DNA of 64,000 bases from Dyadobacter sp. UC 10. Lineage in GTDB: Bacteria > Bacteroidota > Bacteroidia > Cytophagales > Spirosomataceae. Where the stretch lies: the NCBI RefSeq assembly GCF_008369915.1, contig NZ_VSRN01000001.1, positions 124,001 through 188,000 on the forward strand, written 5' to 3'. Positions 33,560 through 43,000 of the stretch are shown here, in pieces. How positions within the stretch are numbered: position 1 is the first letter of the stretch; each line of letters opens with the position of its first letter. The position numbers and the translations under genes were made by a program. Below the pieces are notes generated by a model, which had not been told where the DNA came from, made no database searches, and saw only the letters and a list, made by a program, of their open reading frames with translations.

Positions 33560-35863
33560 TTATGCTGCATCCAGTTCAAGCTGGTTTTTGACCAGTTCAT
33601 AATAATATCCTTTTTCTTCGCACAGCTGTTTGTGGTTCCCGATCTCTTTTACTTCACCACTATCCAGAACGATGATCTGGTCCGCATTCTTCACCGTACT
33701 AAGCCGGTGCGCGATCACGACGACTGTTCTTCCTTTAAAGAAATGTTCAAGATTTTGCATGATAATCTTTTCGTTATTGGCGTCCAGTGCGCTGGTTGCC
33801 TCATCGAAGAAAATATAGCTGGGATCTTTGTAAACCGATCGTGCAATGAAAAGCCGCTGCCGTTGACCACCGCTTAGTCCCGATCCCGCGCTTCCGATCT
33901 TGGTAGAAAACCCAAGTGGCAGCTTTCTTACATAATCCTGGATATTGGCTGTCACGACTGCATTTAAAAGCCTGCTTTCATTCACACGCTGACCGTCTAC
34001 CGCTATGTTTTTAGCCAGTGTATCCGAGAATATAAATCCGTCCTGCATTACGACACCACACATGCTGCGCCACGTACTTGCCTGCATATCGCTCATTTCG
34101 ATGCCGTCGACGAGAATTTCTCCTTCCTGAGCAGGATAAAACTTTAACAATAGTTTCAGCAATGTCGATTTACCGCTTCCGCTCGACCCCACGATGGCGG
34201 TCACCTTTCCTTTTGGGATATGCAGGTTGATATTCTTCAAAACAAGGGGAACATGCGGGCTGCCGTACCGGAAAGACAGGTTACGGATCGTAATCCCCTC
34301 GTCAAACCCGGTGAGCAGGCTGTTAAAGCGGATGTCGCTCACCGCGTCTTTTAAATCCTTATCATCGTAAGTGGAAATGGCGCTTCTTTTCCCGAACACA
34401 TACTCTTCATTCAACTCTTCGTCAGGTTTGTTATGTATTTCACTCAATCGGTCCAGGCTCATTTTAGAATCCTGAATGCTTTTAATAAACTCTATGACCT
34501 GGCTCAGCGGCCCGTTCAGCTGGCCGATGATGTAGGAAATACTCAGCATCACCCCCAGCGATATTTCATTGTTGATCACCTGGGTTGCCGAAATGTACGT
34601 CACCATAATGTTTTTCAACTGTGTAAAAAATGAGGATCCGATCTCCTGGTATTGTTCCAGGCTGAGGCTTTTTACATTCACTTTGAACAATTTGGCCTGG
34701 ATGCGCTCCCATTCCCACCTGCGGGCACGTTCGCAATTATTAAGCTTGATTTCCTGCATGCCCGTAATCAGCTCGAAAATGCCGCTCTGATTTTCCCTCA
34801 TGCTTTGAAAACGCTTGTAATCCAGGTCCCTCCTTTGTTTCAGAAACAGGAAAACCCAGGCAAACGATAATATGCTGCCGACAACAAATACCAGTAATAA
34901 CTGCGCACTGTAAATGCCTAGCACGACGGAGAAAATGATAATATTCAGTACCGAGAACATCGTATTGATCGTCGTACTGGTCAGGAAAGTTTCAATCCGG
35001 TGATGGTCGCTGATGCGCTGGGTGATATCGCCTATATTCTTACTTTCAAAAAAGCTGATGGGCAGTTTCATCAGTTTGATCAGGAAATGAGAGATGATAC
35101 TCAGACTGATCCTCGTGTTGACATGCAACAAAATCCAGTTGCGGATCATATCCACACCAATCCCACCCAAAAAAAGCATGAGCTGCGCGATGAGGATCAG
35201 ATGGATCAGGCTCATGTTGTGCTGATGTATCCCGTAGTCTACCAGTGACTGAGTGAGAAAAGGGAAAATGAGACTGACCAAACTGCCAAACAACATGCCA
35301 AGGCAAACCTGAAACAAGTATTTGCGGTAGGGTGCCAGATATTGAAACAGGAAACCGAAACCTGCACTTGGTTTCTGATCTCCCTCTATTTCTGTCTGAT
35401 GAAACTCCGGGGTAGGCTCCAGTAACAGCGCAACCCCGACCTCCTGCGCACTACTGCCTGCCCAACAACGCAGAAAAACCTCTTTATCCAGCGATACCAG
35501 GCCATGTCCCGGATCCGCCACAATGTACCGATCTTCGAATTTCCTTTTGGTGAAAGAAAATTGTCGTTTCACATCGTATAAAACCACGTAATGCTCCTGG
35601 TTCCAGTGTAAAATACACGGGTAAGGAGCCTCGTTGCTCAATTTGGTGCAATTGATCCTGACCATCAAGGTTTTAAACCCGATTTTCTCGGCAGCGAGGC
35701 TCAGGTTCGCCAGGCTCACGCCCGACCTGGACACGAATGCGTTGGATCTCAAAAAATCTATGGAATAGTCCTTGCCGAAATAAGCCGTAACCATTTTCAG
35801 GCAGGTAGGGCCGCAGTCCATAAAATCCAGCTGCGCAAAGAATTTGTATTTATTTCCAGCCAT
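33560..35863 (-). CDS. C39-peptidase ABC exporter for double-glycine leaders
   Basis: A 767-residue fused protease-transporter. Residues 1-130 form a C39 peptidase: Gln11, Cys17 (DFMDCGPTCLKM), His in WNQEHYVVLYD near 90 and Asp in IVADPGHGL near 115 make the active site. A six-helix membrane domain spans about 165-450. The ATPase has Walker A GSSGSGKST, signature LSGGQRQR and Walker B YIFFDEATSALD. Such exporters cut leaders after Gly-Gly while exporting the core. All five lanthipeptide precursors carry a Gly-Gly site, and so do both small peptides upstream of the radical SAM gene. I start at the ATG at 35863, five bases after the radical SAM stop. Confidence 0.95.
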   Translation of the reverse strand: MAGNKYKFFAQLDFMDCGPTCLKMVTAYFGKDYSIDFLRSNAFVSRSGVSLANLSLAAEKIGFKTLMVRINCTKLSNEAPYPCILHWNQEHYVVLYDVKRQFSFTKRKFEDRYIVADPGHGLVSLDKEVFLRCWAGSSAQEVGVALLLEPTPEFHQTEIEGDQKPSAGFGFLFQYLAPYRKYLFQVCLGMLFGSLVSLIFPFLTQSLVDYGIHQHNMSLIHLILIAQLMLFLGGIGVDMIRNWILLHVNTRISLSIISHFLIKLMKLPISFFESKNIGDITQRISDHHRIETFLTSTTINTMFSVLNIIIFSVVLGIYSAQLLLVFVVGSILSFAWVFLFLKQRRDLDYKRFQSMRENQSGIFELITGMQEIKLNNCERARRWEWERIQAKLFKVNVKSLSLEQYQEIGSSFFTQLKNIMVTYISATQVINNEISLGVMLSISYIIGQLNGPLSQVIEFIKSIQDSKMSLDRLSEIHNKPDEELNEEYVFGKRSAISTYDDKDLKDAVSDIRFNSLLTGFDEGITIRNLSFRYGSPHVPLVLKNINLHIPKGKVTAIVGSSGSGKSTLLKLLLKFYPAQEGEILVDGIEMSDMQASTWRSMCGVVMQDGFIFSDTLAKNIAVDGQRVNESRLLNAVVTANIQDYVRKLPLGFSTKIGSAGSGLSGGQRQRLFIARSVYKDPSYIFFDEATSALDANNEKIIMQNLEHFFKGRTVVVIAHRLSTVKNADQIIVLDSGEVKEIGNHKQLCEEKGYYYELVKNQLELDAA

Positions 35864-35868
35864 AGCGC

Positions 35869-37083
35869 TTAGCAATTATGCATGTTAATACTTTCCAAAA
35901 CGTCCTCGTAAGACATCTCAACCAACCCTGCTTCACGAATGGTTTTTGCCGATAGTTGCCCCAGAAGCGTGTTTTGAATGTGCGTCAAAAGCTTCATCAG
36001 ATCAAAACAGTAGATCGAAGGGTTGTCGAACCCATTGCCGTTGCCAAAGCGATGCGCAATATGCCCGCCCCCGCACACTTCCCTTATCTTGCACTGCATG
36101 CACGTCTCCGACATAACCTGGTGGCTTTGCCGGTGCATTTTCATCAAAGGTGTATCGAATGCTTCCGAAAATTCGTGGTTCCCGACATTAAGCCCTTCTT
36201 TCGTAAAGCCATCGCCACACGCTTTCAGGTAATCAGAAGCCTCTATTCCGCCATCAGTTTCGACGATCAGATACCGGTTTTCCTCTTGTCCGATACTTTC
36301 AAAGCCAGCGTCCCTTCCTAAAATCATCAATATGACCTGATTCAGAAATCTGATCCTCGGCTTGCTGAACCGGTCAGCAAACCAACAGTCAAACAGGCGT
36401 ATCCACCAATCACCAAAAGGGGTATAACCTGGCGCCCGTGACCTTCGAATGTACAATTCGGGGAGCTTCTCATAATTGTGGTCAGGCCATAGAAAATCAA
36501 GATCGTCGATACCCAGTTGATTGAAATACTCGTACATGCTCCTGGGATCCGAGCTGGCATCCATCACCGAAAGCACACCTACCTTACATTTTTCGTTTTG
36601 GGCAGCACGAAGGCCCAGCAGGGTTTTGGCATGGGTACCGTTCAGCTGATGGTCCTTACGATACTTGTCATGCCACCCTGCCGGACCGTCAATACTGATC
36701 CCGATGTTTATTGATGAAGCACTTAATAATTTACACCACGCTTCGTCAAGGAGCACGCCATTCGTTTGAATGCCGATCCTTAACTTCATTCGTTTCGCCT
36801 CAAATCGCTTTTTCGCCTTTTCGACAAACCTGGTAAGGAATGGCTTTCCAGCCAATAATGGCTCGCCACCGTGCAGGATAAACTCGAAGTCCCTCAGCTT
36901 AAAATCTTCGCAATGCCTTGCTGTGCGCTCGATCAGCTGATCCACAACAGCGTCTGTCATGATTTTCGGTAATTGCCTGTAACTTTCGTCGCCCATGTTA
37001 TACATGTAACAATAGGAACAGTTGAGATTACAACGGCTGGCTATCTTGACAACCAATCCGTTAAGGCCTTTCCGGGGAGACAT
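35869..37083 (-). CDS. FxsB-like radical SAM/SPASM peptide maturase
   Basis: A 404-residue radical SAM enzyme. Cys18, Cys22 and Cys25 (CNLNCSYCYMY) bind the SAM iron-sulfur cluster. FILHGGEPLL near residue 88 and SIDGPAGWHDKYR near 150 are the usual SAM-binding segments. The SPASM domain has Cys328, Cys331, Cys337 and Cys359 (CMQCKIREVCGGG, then HRFGNGNGFDNPSIYC), a run close to the FxsB/GrrM group. Related enzymes join an aromatic ring to a side-chain carbon two residues on, making three-residue cyclophanes. Its likely substrate is the 57-residue peptide encoded 34 bases upstream. The exact subfamily needs a profile search. Confidence 0.88.
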   Translation of the reverse strand: MSPRKGLNGLVVKIASRCNLNCSYCYMYNMGDESYRQLPKIMTDAVVDQLIERTARHCEDFKLRDFEFILHGGEPLLAGKPFLTRFVEKAKKRFEAKRMKLRIGIQTNGVLLDEAWCKLLSASSINIGISIDGPAGWHDKYRKDHQLNGTHAKTLLGLRAAQNEKCKVGVLSVMDASSDPRSMYEYFNQLGIDDLDFLWPDHNYEKLPELYIRRSRAPGYTPFGDWWIRLFDCWFADRFSKPRIRFLNQVILMILGRDAGFESIGQEENRYLIVETDGGIEASDYLKACGDGFTKEGLNVGNHEFSEAFDTPLMKMHRQSHQVMSETCMQCKIREVCGGGHIAHRFGNGNGFDNPSIYCFDLMKLLTHIQNTLLGQLSAKTIREAGLVEMSYEDVLESINMHNC

Positions 37084-37117
37084 AGGAATTTGCGAAAACA
37101 GGTGCTACTTCAGTCAA

Positions 37118-37291
37118 TCATTTCTTGTCCTTCTCGTCGTCCGACATTTTACCGCCTCCGAACTGAAGCCAGCCGCCTTGCACGTCGCCGCCATCGATCT
37201 GGTCGCGCCCATCCTCTTTCAGTTCGTCCAGCGATTTTTTGCTGCTTTTTTTATCCTTCCTGCTGATCGAAAATCGTCCTTTTTCTTTCAT
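37118..37291 (-). CDS. Candidate radical SAM RiPP precursor (WLQ peptide)
   Basis: A 57-residue peptide. A lysine- and serine-rich leader (residues 1-20) precedes LDELKEDG and a Gly-rich part with two Gly-Gly sites (33-34 and 39-40), then WLQFGGGKM (41-49) and a charged tail. Trp41-Leu42-Gln43 fits the aromatic-X-X motif used by cyclophane-forming radical SAM enzymes; Phe44 is followed by glycines, which offer no beta carbon. It lies 34 bases before the radical SAM gene and 15 after the previous peptide gene. It is short enough to be missed by most gene finders. Role is inferred from position and motif. Confidence 0.68.
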   Translation of the reverse strand: MKEKGRFSISRKDKKSSKKSLDELKEDGRDQIDGGDVQGGWLQFGGGKMSDDEKDKK

Positions 37292-37306
37292 GGTTTCCGA
37301 ATGTTT

Positions 37307-37519
37307 CTAGTGAATGTTGAGTCCAAGGTTTTCAAGCAGGGTTGCCGACCTCGTGTCCGGTTTCCGGGTGGCCGATTCGTAGATAACGGGCATATCCGGT
37401 CTGTCGCCGCCCCTTACCTCTTCGCCACTGTCTTGCGTCAGTACCTCCGCTGCGTTTGCGTTCAGGGAGTCGTCCTCGTCGAGAAGTTCCATCCAAAATT
37501 GGTCAAAGCTTTTTCTCAT
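37307..37519 (-). CDS. Acidic small peptide, possible second precursor
   Basis: A 70-residue peptide heading the radical SAM operon. The first 37 residues are acidic (FWMELLDEDDSL), ending in Gly-Glu-Glu-Val-Arg-Gly-Gly; the rest (DRPDMPVIYESATRKP onward) is Thr/Ser-containing and free of Cys. The Gly-Gly near residue 38 could be a C39 cleavage site. I do not recognise a family. ATG codons at 37519 and 37525 are both possible. A pair of identical GTCGAAAAA repeats begins 64 bases upstream. It could be a precursor, an accessory peptide or an immunity factor. Confidence 0.5.
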   Translation of the reverse strand: MRKSFDQFWMELLDEDDSLNANAAEVLTQDSGEEVRGGDRPDMPVIYESATRKPDTRSATLLENLGLNIH

Positions 37520-37583
37520 AACCATTGTGTTTGTGGTAAAACTTGATGTACAAATCTGCCGCAAAAAATGCGGGAGCCGAATA

Positions 37584-37613
37584 TTTTTCGACGAAAGCAG
37601 GTTGTTTTTCGAC
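37584..37613 (-). promoter_or_regulatory. LytTR-type operator of the radical SAM operon
   Basis: Read on the minus strand: GTCGAAAAA (37613-37605), 12 bases, GTCGAAAAA (37592-37584). The two 9-mers are identical and 21 bases apart, the best copy of this motif in the window. It ends 64 bases before the first peptide start. A small hairpin CCGCA-TGCGG (37559-37573) lies between it and the gene. Confidence 0.75.
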
Positions 37614-37645
37614 TAGCCAGAAAAGGCTGAACCACTTTTAAAGAG

Positions 37646-37810
37646 TTACCATCTAAGCAGCGTAAGTCCTTTGCACATGAGGGTGGTATTGACCGTAGTA
37701 TCTGACTCTGTGAAAGACTTTTCGTTGTCCCTTGAAAAAAAGTCGGTAAGGCGGGCTACTGTAGTTTTGTTGACAGAGAGTTTTGCGAGGGTAGTAGCTT
37801 GTTTTTTCAT
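37646..37810 (-). CDS. Orphan lanthipeptide-like precursor with one Cys
   Basis: A 54-residue peptide. Residues 1-22 (MKKQATTLAKLSVNKTTVAR) align with the leaders of the five lanthipeptide precursors, whose form is KLSxDKETIAxL. The remaining part is rich in Thr and Ser (about ten), with a single Cys and a C-terminal GLTLLRW. It lacks the Gly-Gly site, so export or processing may differ. It has its own LytTR-type operator and lies between the two-component genes and the radical SAM operon. With one Cys it could form only one thioether ring. The ATG at 37810 is chosen because it matches the conserved leader start. Confidence 0.62.
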   Translation of the reverse strand: MKKQATTLAKLSVNKTTVARLTDFFSRDNEKSFTESDTTVNTTLMCKGLTLLRW

Positions 37811-37875
37811 GTCTTTGATATCGGTTTTGTTTATGTACGACATGAAATAACACTACAAAAACATATTTTTTATTC

Positions 37876-37905
37876 TTTTTATACCAATATTGGTTAGTTC
37901 TCGAC
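37876..37905 (-). promoter_or_regulatory. LytTR-type operator of the orphan precursor
   Basis: Read on the minus strand: GTCGAGAAC (37905-37897), 12 bases, GTATAAAAA (37884-37876); spacing 21. A TATGTTTTTG sequence at 37865-37856 resembles the Bacteroidota -7 box, placing the proximal repeat near the -33 region. It ends 65 bases before the start codon. Confidence 0.65.
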
Positions 37906-37926
37906 CAAAGACGGGATACTTTCGCA

Positions 37927-39072
37927 TTAACTATTTAACGGCAGCCTGATCAATACCTTAAATTCACCGCCCTGCTCGGTTTTGATCAACTGATGTTGGC
38001 CGGGATAGTAAATATTCATCCGCTTTTCCAGATTGGCCAGCCCGATCCCGCCGGCCTTTTCGGAGCGCCTGTTCCGCATCGCAGGCTGATTGGGAATACT
38101 GTTGATAATCTCAAATTCGAGCGAATCGCTGTCAACCGATATCCGGATATCCACATGCGAGTTATGCCGGGTCGCATGAACACCATGTTTGAAAGCATTT
38201 TCAACAAGTGTTATCAGCAAGAGGGTTGGGATCTCGTGCTTTTCGCTAATATGCCCTTCCTGCCGGAAGGTGATCTTACACCGTTTGTTACTCCGGATGG
38301 ACTCCAATTCAACATATTGGGTCAGATAGGAAATCTCCTTTTCAAGTTTGATAAACTCGTCGTTGGTTTCATACAATGCAAAACGCATAATCTCGGACGC
38401 TTTTTGCAAATACTCCCCTGCTTCCTCCGAAATGGGAAGGATTTTTGCATAGGCAGCATTCATGACGTTGAAAACAAAATGGGGATTGATCTGGGTCTTC
38501 AGAACCCTTAACTCCATACTCAACGATTCATTCTGAAGCTTCTGCCGTAAAGTATTCTCTTTCACGGCATATTTGGCAACCTTAAATGCAGCAGGCAATA
38601 ACAGCAACTCTATTTCGGATATGTCATAGAGAAATACAAGCCAGGAATTAATATTTCGCGGATCGAAGGGAGCCAGATATAAGCTTGCTGCCAACTGAAA
38701 TCTGACAGGCATGTTTTCCAAACCCAGTGAATTATCTACCCACAAAAAAAGAGCAAGTGAAAAGAAGTGCTTGACCACAATAATTGTGACCAATAATATT
38801 AATCCAAGAAATAACCCTTTGAAATGCCTACTCAGAAAATTATAAAGCCCCGCGCATAAGTAGTATTCGGGAATGATCTTGAAGAAATATAGAAACCCGG
38901 CCAAGTTAACTTTCGGATCGCCGGCTTTCGACGCCAATGTAGGAATAGCGTAAGCGTTGTGCAGCAAAATAAACAGAATCCAAAAGCTGATATGGTAAAA
39001 AACCCTCAGCCTGGTCGAACGAGGGAAAAATAGGCTATAAACAAATGACTTATCCTGATTAATACTGTTCAT
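37927..39072 (-). CDS. LytS/YehU-type sensor histidine kinase
   Basis: A 381-residue membrane kinase. About four membrane segments lie in the first 165 residues, with no large sensor domain. The His_kinase motif LKTQINPHFVFNVMN places the phosphorylated His at 198. The ATPase part has LLITLVENAFKHGV near 275 and GGIGLANLEKRM near 345. It starts 12 bases after the response regulator gene, so the two are one unit. Such kinases often read a membrane or peptide signal. Its place between both precursor groups suggests it senses the product or envelope stress. Confidence 0.9.
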   Translation of the reverse strand: MNSINQDKSFVYSLFFPRSTRLRVFYHISFWILFILLHNAYAIPTLASKAGDPKVNLAGFLYFFKIIPEYYLCAGLYNFLSRHFKGLFLGLILLVTIIVVKHFFSLALFLWVDNSLGLENMPVRFQLAASLYLAPFDPRNINSWLVFLYDISEIELLLLPAAFKVAKYAVKENTLRQKLQNESLSMELRVLKTQINPHFVFNVMNAAYAKILPISEEAGEYLQKASEIMRFALYETNDEFIKLEKEISYLTQYVELESIRSNKRCKITFRQEGHISEKHEIPTLLLITLVENAFKHGVHATRHNSHVDIRISVDSDSLEFEIINSIPNQPAMRNRRSEKAGGIGLANLEKRMNIYYPGQHQLIKTEQGGEFKVLIRLPLNS

Positions 39073-39084
39073 TCACGCTAAGTT

Positions 39085-39924
39085 TCATTTTTCCGTCAAC
39101 TGTTTGAAAACCTCATCCCTGGTCGGCGACACGGCAATAGAGACTTTCATTCCATTCAGCATCGTGATCATATTTCCTTCGATCACCTTAATACTGTTCC
39201 GGTTGACAATATAGGATCGGTGTGTCCTGACAAATGGCGGTGAGGGCAGGCGGTTCATCATCGTGGCCATGGAAGCCAGCGTAACCAGCACGCCGTTGGA
39301 ATAATGCACTTTTACATAATCTTTCAGCCCCTCGATGAAATAAATGTCTTTGAACCAGACGCAATACATTTTTCGGTCAGCCCTGATCCACATATACTCT
39401 TCCTGGACTGCGTTTTCGTCCCGCCCGTCGTTTGCTGGCTGTAATGACGGCTTGTTGGGCGCGGACTGATCCACCTGCAACGGTTCAGGCCCAGAAACCT
39501 CATCTCCGGCTGTCGCAGGTATCTTTTCATCAGGCGACTGATTACCGGTAACTAAACGGCGTACTTTGGTAACAGCTTTCAGAAAACGGTCGAAACCAAT
39601 GGGTTTTAATAGGAAAGCGGTAACATCAAAGGTAAATCCATCCACTGCATACTGGGGATAAGCGGTGGTCATGATCACGTGCGAATTGGGCGCCTGCACA
39701 ATGCTCAACAGGTCGAGGCCAGTCAGTTCGGGCATATTGACGTCCAGGAAAAGAATATCCGGCTTGCTTTCCGGAATTATTTCCAGTGCGTCGATCGCAT
39801 TGTAACAGCTCCCCACACAAACCAGCCAGGGAATTTTCGCAATCAGGAATTTGAGCACTTCATGAGCAGGTTCCTCGTCGTCAATGATCAAACAACTGAT
39901 TTTTCTTGTCGTATTTGAATTCAT
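39085..39924 (-). CDS. LytTR response regulator
   Basis: A 279-residue regulator. The receiver domain covers about 8-125, with Asp61 (ILFLDVNMPELTGLDLL) as phosphate acceptor. A Gln/Pro-rich linker of about 50 residues follows, then the LytTR DNA-binding domain (about 180-275; YFIEGLKDYVKVHYSNG and VRTHRSYIVN). LytTR domains bind two direct repeats of about 9 bases set two helical turns apart, exactly the pattern found at six island promoters. No such pair is visible upstream of this gene itself, so it may not be autoregulated. A terminator-like hairpin separates it from lanB. Confidence 0.92.
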   Translation of the reverse strand: MNSNTTRKISCLIIDDEEPAHEVLKFLIAKIPWLVCVGSCYNAIDALEIIPESKPDILFLDVNMPELTGLDLLSIVQAPNSHVIMTTAYPQYAVDGFTFDVTAFLLKPIGFDRFLKAVTKVRRLVTGNQSPDEKIPATAGDEVSGPEPLQVDQSAPNKPSLQPANDGRDENAVQEEYMWIRADRKMYCVWFKDIYFIEGLKDYVKVHYSNGVLVTLASMATMMNRLPSPPFVRTHRSYIVNRNSIKVIEGNMITMLNGMKVSIAVSPTRDEVFKQLTEK

Positions 39925-39972
39925 TTAGGGCTATATTTTCGAACGTTGTGCAAAACCGGATGAATGCTAAAA

Positions 39973-40009
39973 GGCCAGACAATAATCTTTATAATGATTA
40001 TCCCTGGCC
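39973..40009 (-). terminator. Terminator-like hairpin after lanB
   Basis: On the minus strand, GGCCAG (40009-40004) pairs with CTGGCC (39978-39973), and an inner ATAATC/GATTAT stem extends it; TTTT follows. It lies 37 bases past the lanB stop and before the response regulator, so it probably ends or attenuates the precursor-lanB transcript. Confidence 0.6.
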
Positions 40010-40045
40010 GGCAAATATGAGCATTAATATTAAAAATGTTAATAA

Positions 40046-43000
40046 TTACTGTTCCTTCATCATCTCTCTGGCCGTATTCTTTTGTTGCCTGGCCAGCGTC
40101 GATTCGTAATATTTTTTCAGATAGTGATAAATCACCAGCTCATGCACCCGCTGCTTGGAAACAAACAACCGGTTCAGCAGCATATGTACGAGGCTGCTGG
40201 TAAAACCGGCCTTCGGTTTGGTCATGCCGGGCAGTAAAATAGCATGCGAAGCTTTAATCCGTTCAGAACGTTGATCCAGCAGTTCGATCACTTCCAGGAT
40301 ACCGTTTGTTTCATCATCCTGCGGGTTGAGGAAGCTGGCTATTTCCTTTGAATGGGCCCTGTATTTATCGTTCAGCTGAACGGTAAGCGCAGTATTACCT
40401 TTGAACTCATTGAAAAAACTTTCCTGAAGGAGGTCCATGAGTATTTTCTTTTGCGGCAGGCTGTAATTGAGATCATCCAGAAGGCGGTCCACACTCCTGA
40501 GCCCCAAAAGCCAGCGGTAGCGTTCTCCCTCATCTCCTTCCAGCATATCCAGTAGTCCGATCGTGGCTACGCTATCTGCAAAAAATATCGATTCGACCTC
40601 TTCAAATGCATTGTGCCCATATCTTTCGAGCTCCCGCTTGTAGGTGTCCAACTGTACTTTTTGAACTGTTCCGTTTTCGATAAGCGGGTGGAGGATCTCG
40701 TTAAGTTGTTGCATCACTGTATTCCAGAAAACAGGATTGCTGCCGTGGAAGAACCGGAGCCGGATATGTTCATCAGGGTCGCCAAAGCGCAGGAAGAACC
40801 ATTTCTGGATCACATTCTCCTGTAAAAGCTTTTCAGCGAAAGGCTTGATCAGAGAAGTCAGAAGGCGGTCGGCCGTTTTTGTGCCGGTGTAAATCTTGAC
40901 ATACAGCCACTCACTTCCCACCATAAAGTTTCGCTTCACTTCAACAGGCGGTTCGGTGAGCTTAGTCGTTGCCAACGGAGCGGTAATTGCTTCTTTCTGG
41001 TTTAAAAGCGGGATCAGTAACTCATGGGCATAGCGATTTTCTTCATCACCCAGAATCGCCCCTCCCTGCCCTTCCAGGAATTCAGTGATGACAACCCTGC
41101 CATACTTGCGCAATGAATCGCATAATATCTGCACAGAAATATCTGACTCCCCGTCAATTAAAAATTCGCTGTCACCTTGCCGTAGCTGTACAAACCGGGG
41201 AATATCTAAATTATCTCTGACGTTTTGCCATTCTTTTGCGTAGGCAACGTCTTTTCCCAGCAGGGAGGCGAAGGAATCTTTTTCGAGGTTCCAGGTTGCC
41301 CGGCTCAGTATCCAGTGTTTGTATTCTACCCTTGGCAAAAATGTTCTCGATGAAAGGTAATTCCAGTTCCAGCCAAAATATTGATAATCCTCCTGATAAG
41401 CCAGTTCGCACAGGAACCGGTAAACCGGTAAACCATTGCTAAAATTGTGTGCATTCGTAAGACTGGGTATTACGCGCTTGTTCAATTTTTTCGATCGTAA
41501 TATCACCTCGCCGGTGCTTAATACCGAAACCATCAGGTCCTCCGGCATGATCTGGTTTTCCTCTGGCAGTGACGAACCCGCCAGATAAGGGATCTCGAAT
41601 TCACGGAAGTGGGGCCGCATGAGCACATTTCCTACGCGGGCTTCCGGCAAGTGCGCAACTTCTGCAAAAACCGCGTCCGGACAAAAGGCTTCCTCTTCCC
41701 TGGCTGCTTTTTTGACCCAATCCGTCAGCTGCGGGTTTCCGTGACAGAAACGTCCTATCAGCTTTACCCCGGAAGGCCCTCCCATGGCCTGGAAAGCAAA
41801 TTTAAAGCGGCCGTTATCCATCTCGGCCTGGGAGTCGGCGATGAGGGTGCCAAATAAGTAAAAACTGTCCGGAGCCGTTCTCGTGACCGGCATGTCTTTT
41901 CTTAATTCATTCAACATGGCATCAGTCAGCGAAACCGACTTTGTACCCTCCGCGATGGCCTGATGATAGAGCTTTTCGCGGAATTTTACCAGCGGCGACC
42001 ATTCCGTCGCATTAGGTTTCGAATTACCGGGCAGCTGCATTTCATCCAGCAATGGCAGGTTATCCGCCTTGCCGGTTGTTACCCTGCCATACCCGATGCC
42101 GGTCTCACTATCCAGCACTTCGAGCAATGGCATTTCCCGTTGTTCATATCTCTCAAAAAAATTCCTCCTGAACTGGTCCATCTCGGGCTGCGGATTTTTG
42201 TGACCAAGCAGCTCGATGTTTTTATATTCCTTCGTCAGCAAGCCGATCACCTGCTCGTTCAGCACGCAGGATTGTGTATTGTAAAACAGATCGGTCTGGA
42301 TCAGGTCCTTGCTGCCGGTTGTTACGAAATGATTTGCAATGACAGATTCCACGGCCTTGTACTTACTCACACCCGGCTCCCGGGATTGCAGCAACCCGCC
42401 AATTTTTTTGAGCTGAAATACATCTTCCGCAGTACCTTCCATTCCTTCCAGCTTACCAATAATGGTATGAAAAAATTCCTCTCCGGTTACGGTAGCTTCA
42501 AGCTCCGAAACCAGGATCTGGGCGTGAATGATCGCATCTACATATTCTTCCGCTTCGCTCAGGGTAATGTCGTCGGTAACGATAGCATTTGCCAGCTCGT
42601 ACAAAGTCGCGCCGCGACGGGCTGTCGACAGCACAATATCGAGGTATGTACTGGCCTCCACCGACGCGAGTACATACAATCTCCGTTTATTCCTCAGGAA
42701 GCTCTCCACATACCGGTAAGTATCACCAATGCGATAGAGGCTGGTATTCACAAAAAAATTCAGCTGTTGCCGAACATTGTTTTTTTTCAGCAGGCCCGCC
42801 GCCATTTCCGCCACGTAGTTCATATCCAGCCTTGCGTGCGTAAAATGCGGCTGGGCCTTATCAAACTCAATGCGGGTTTGCTGCCCGAATTCCCCCATGG
42901 CGCACCCCGCAAACAAGCCGTAAGGAGTACTGCGAGAGGTCATCCTGACGAGGTACTTATAAAATGTTTTAAGCAGTTTGTCGATCCCGGTTTTGACCCT

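Noticed and set aside
39925..40045. LytTR-type operator upstream of the response regulator gene
   Set aside because: A GTTCGAAAA sequence is present, but no partner lies 21 bases away in either direction.
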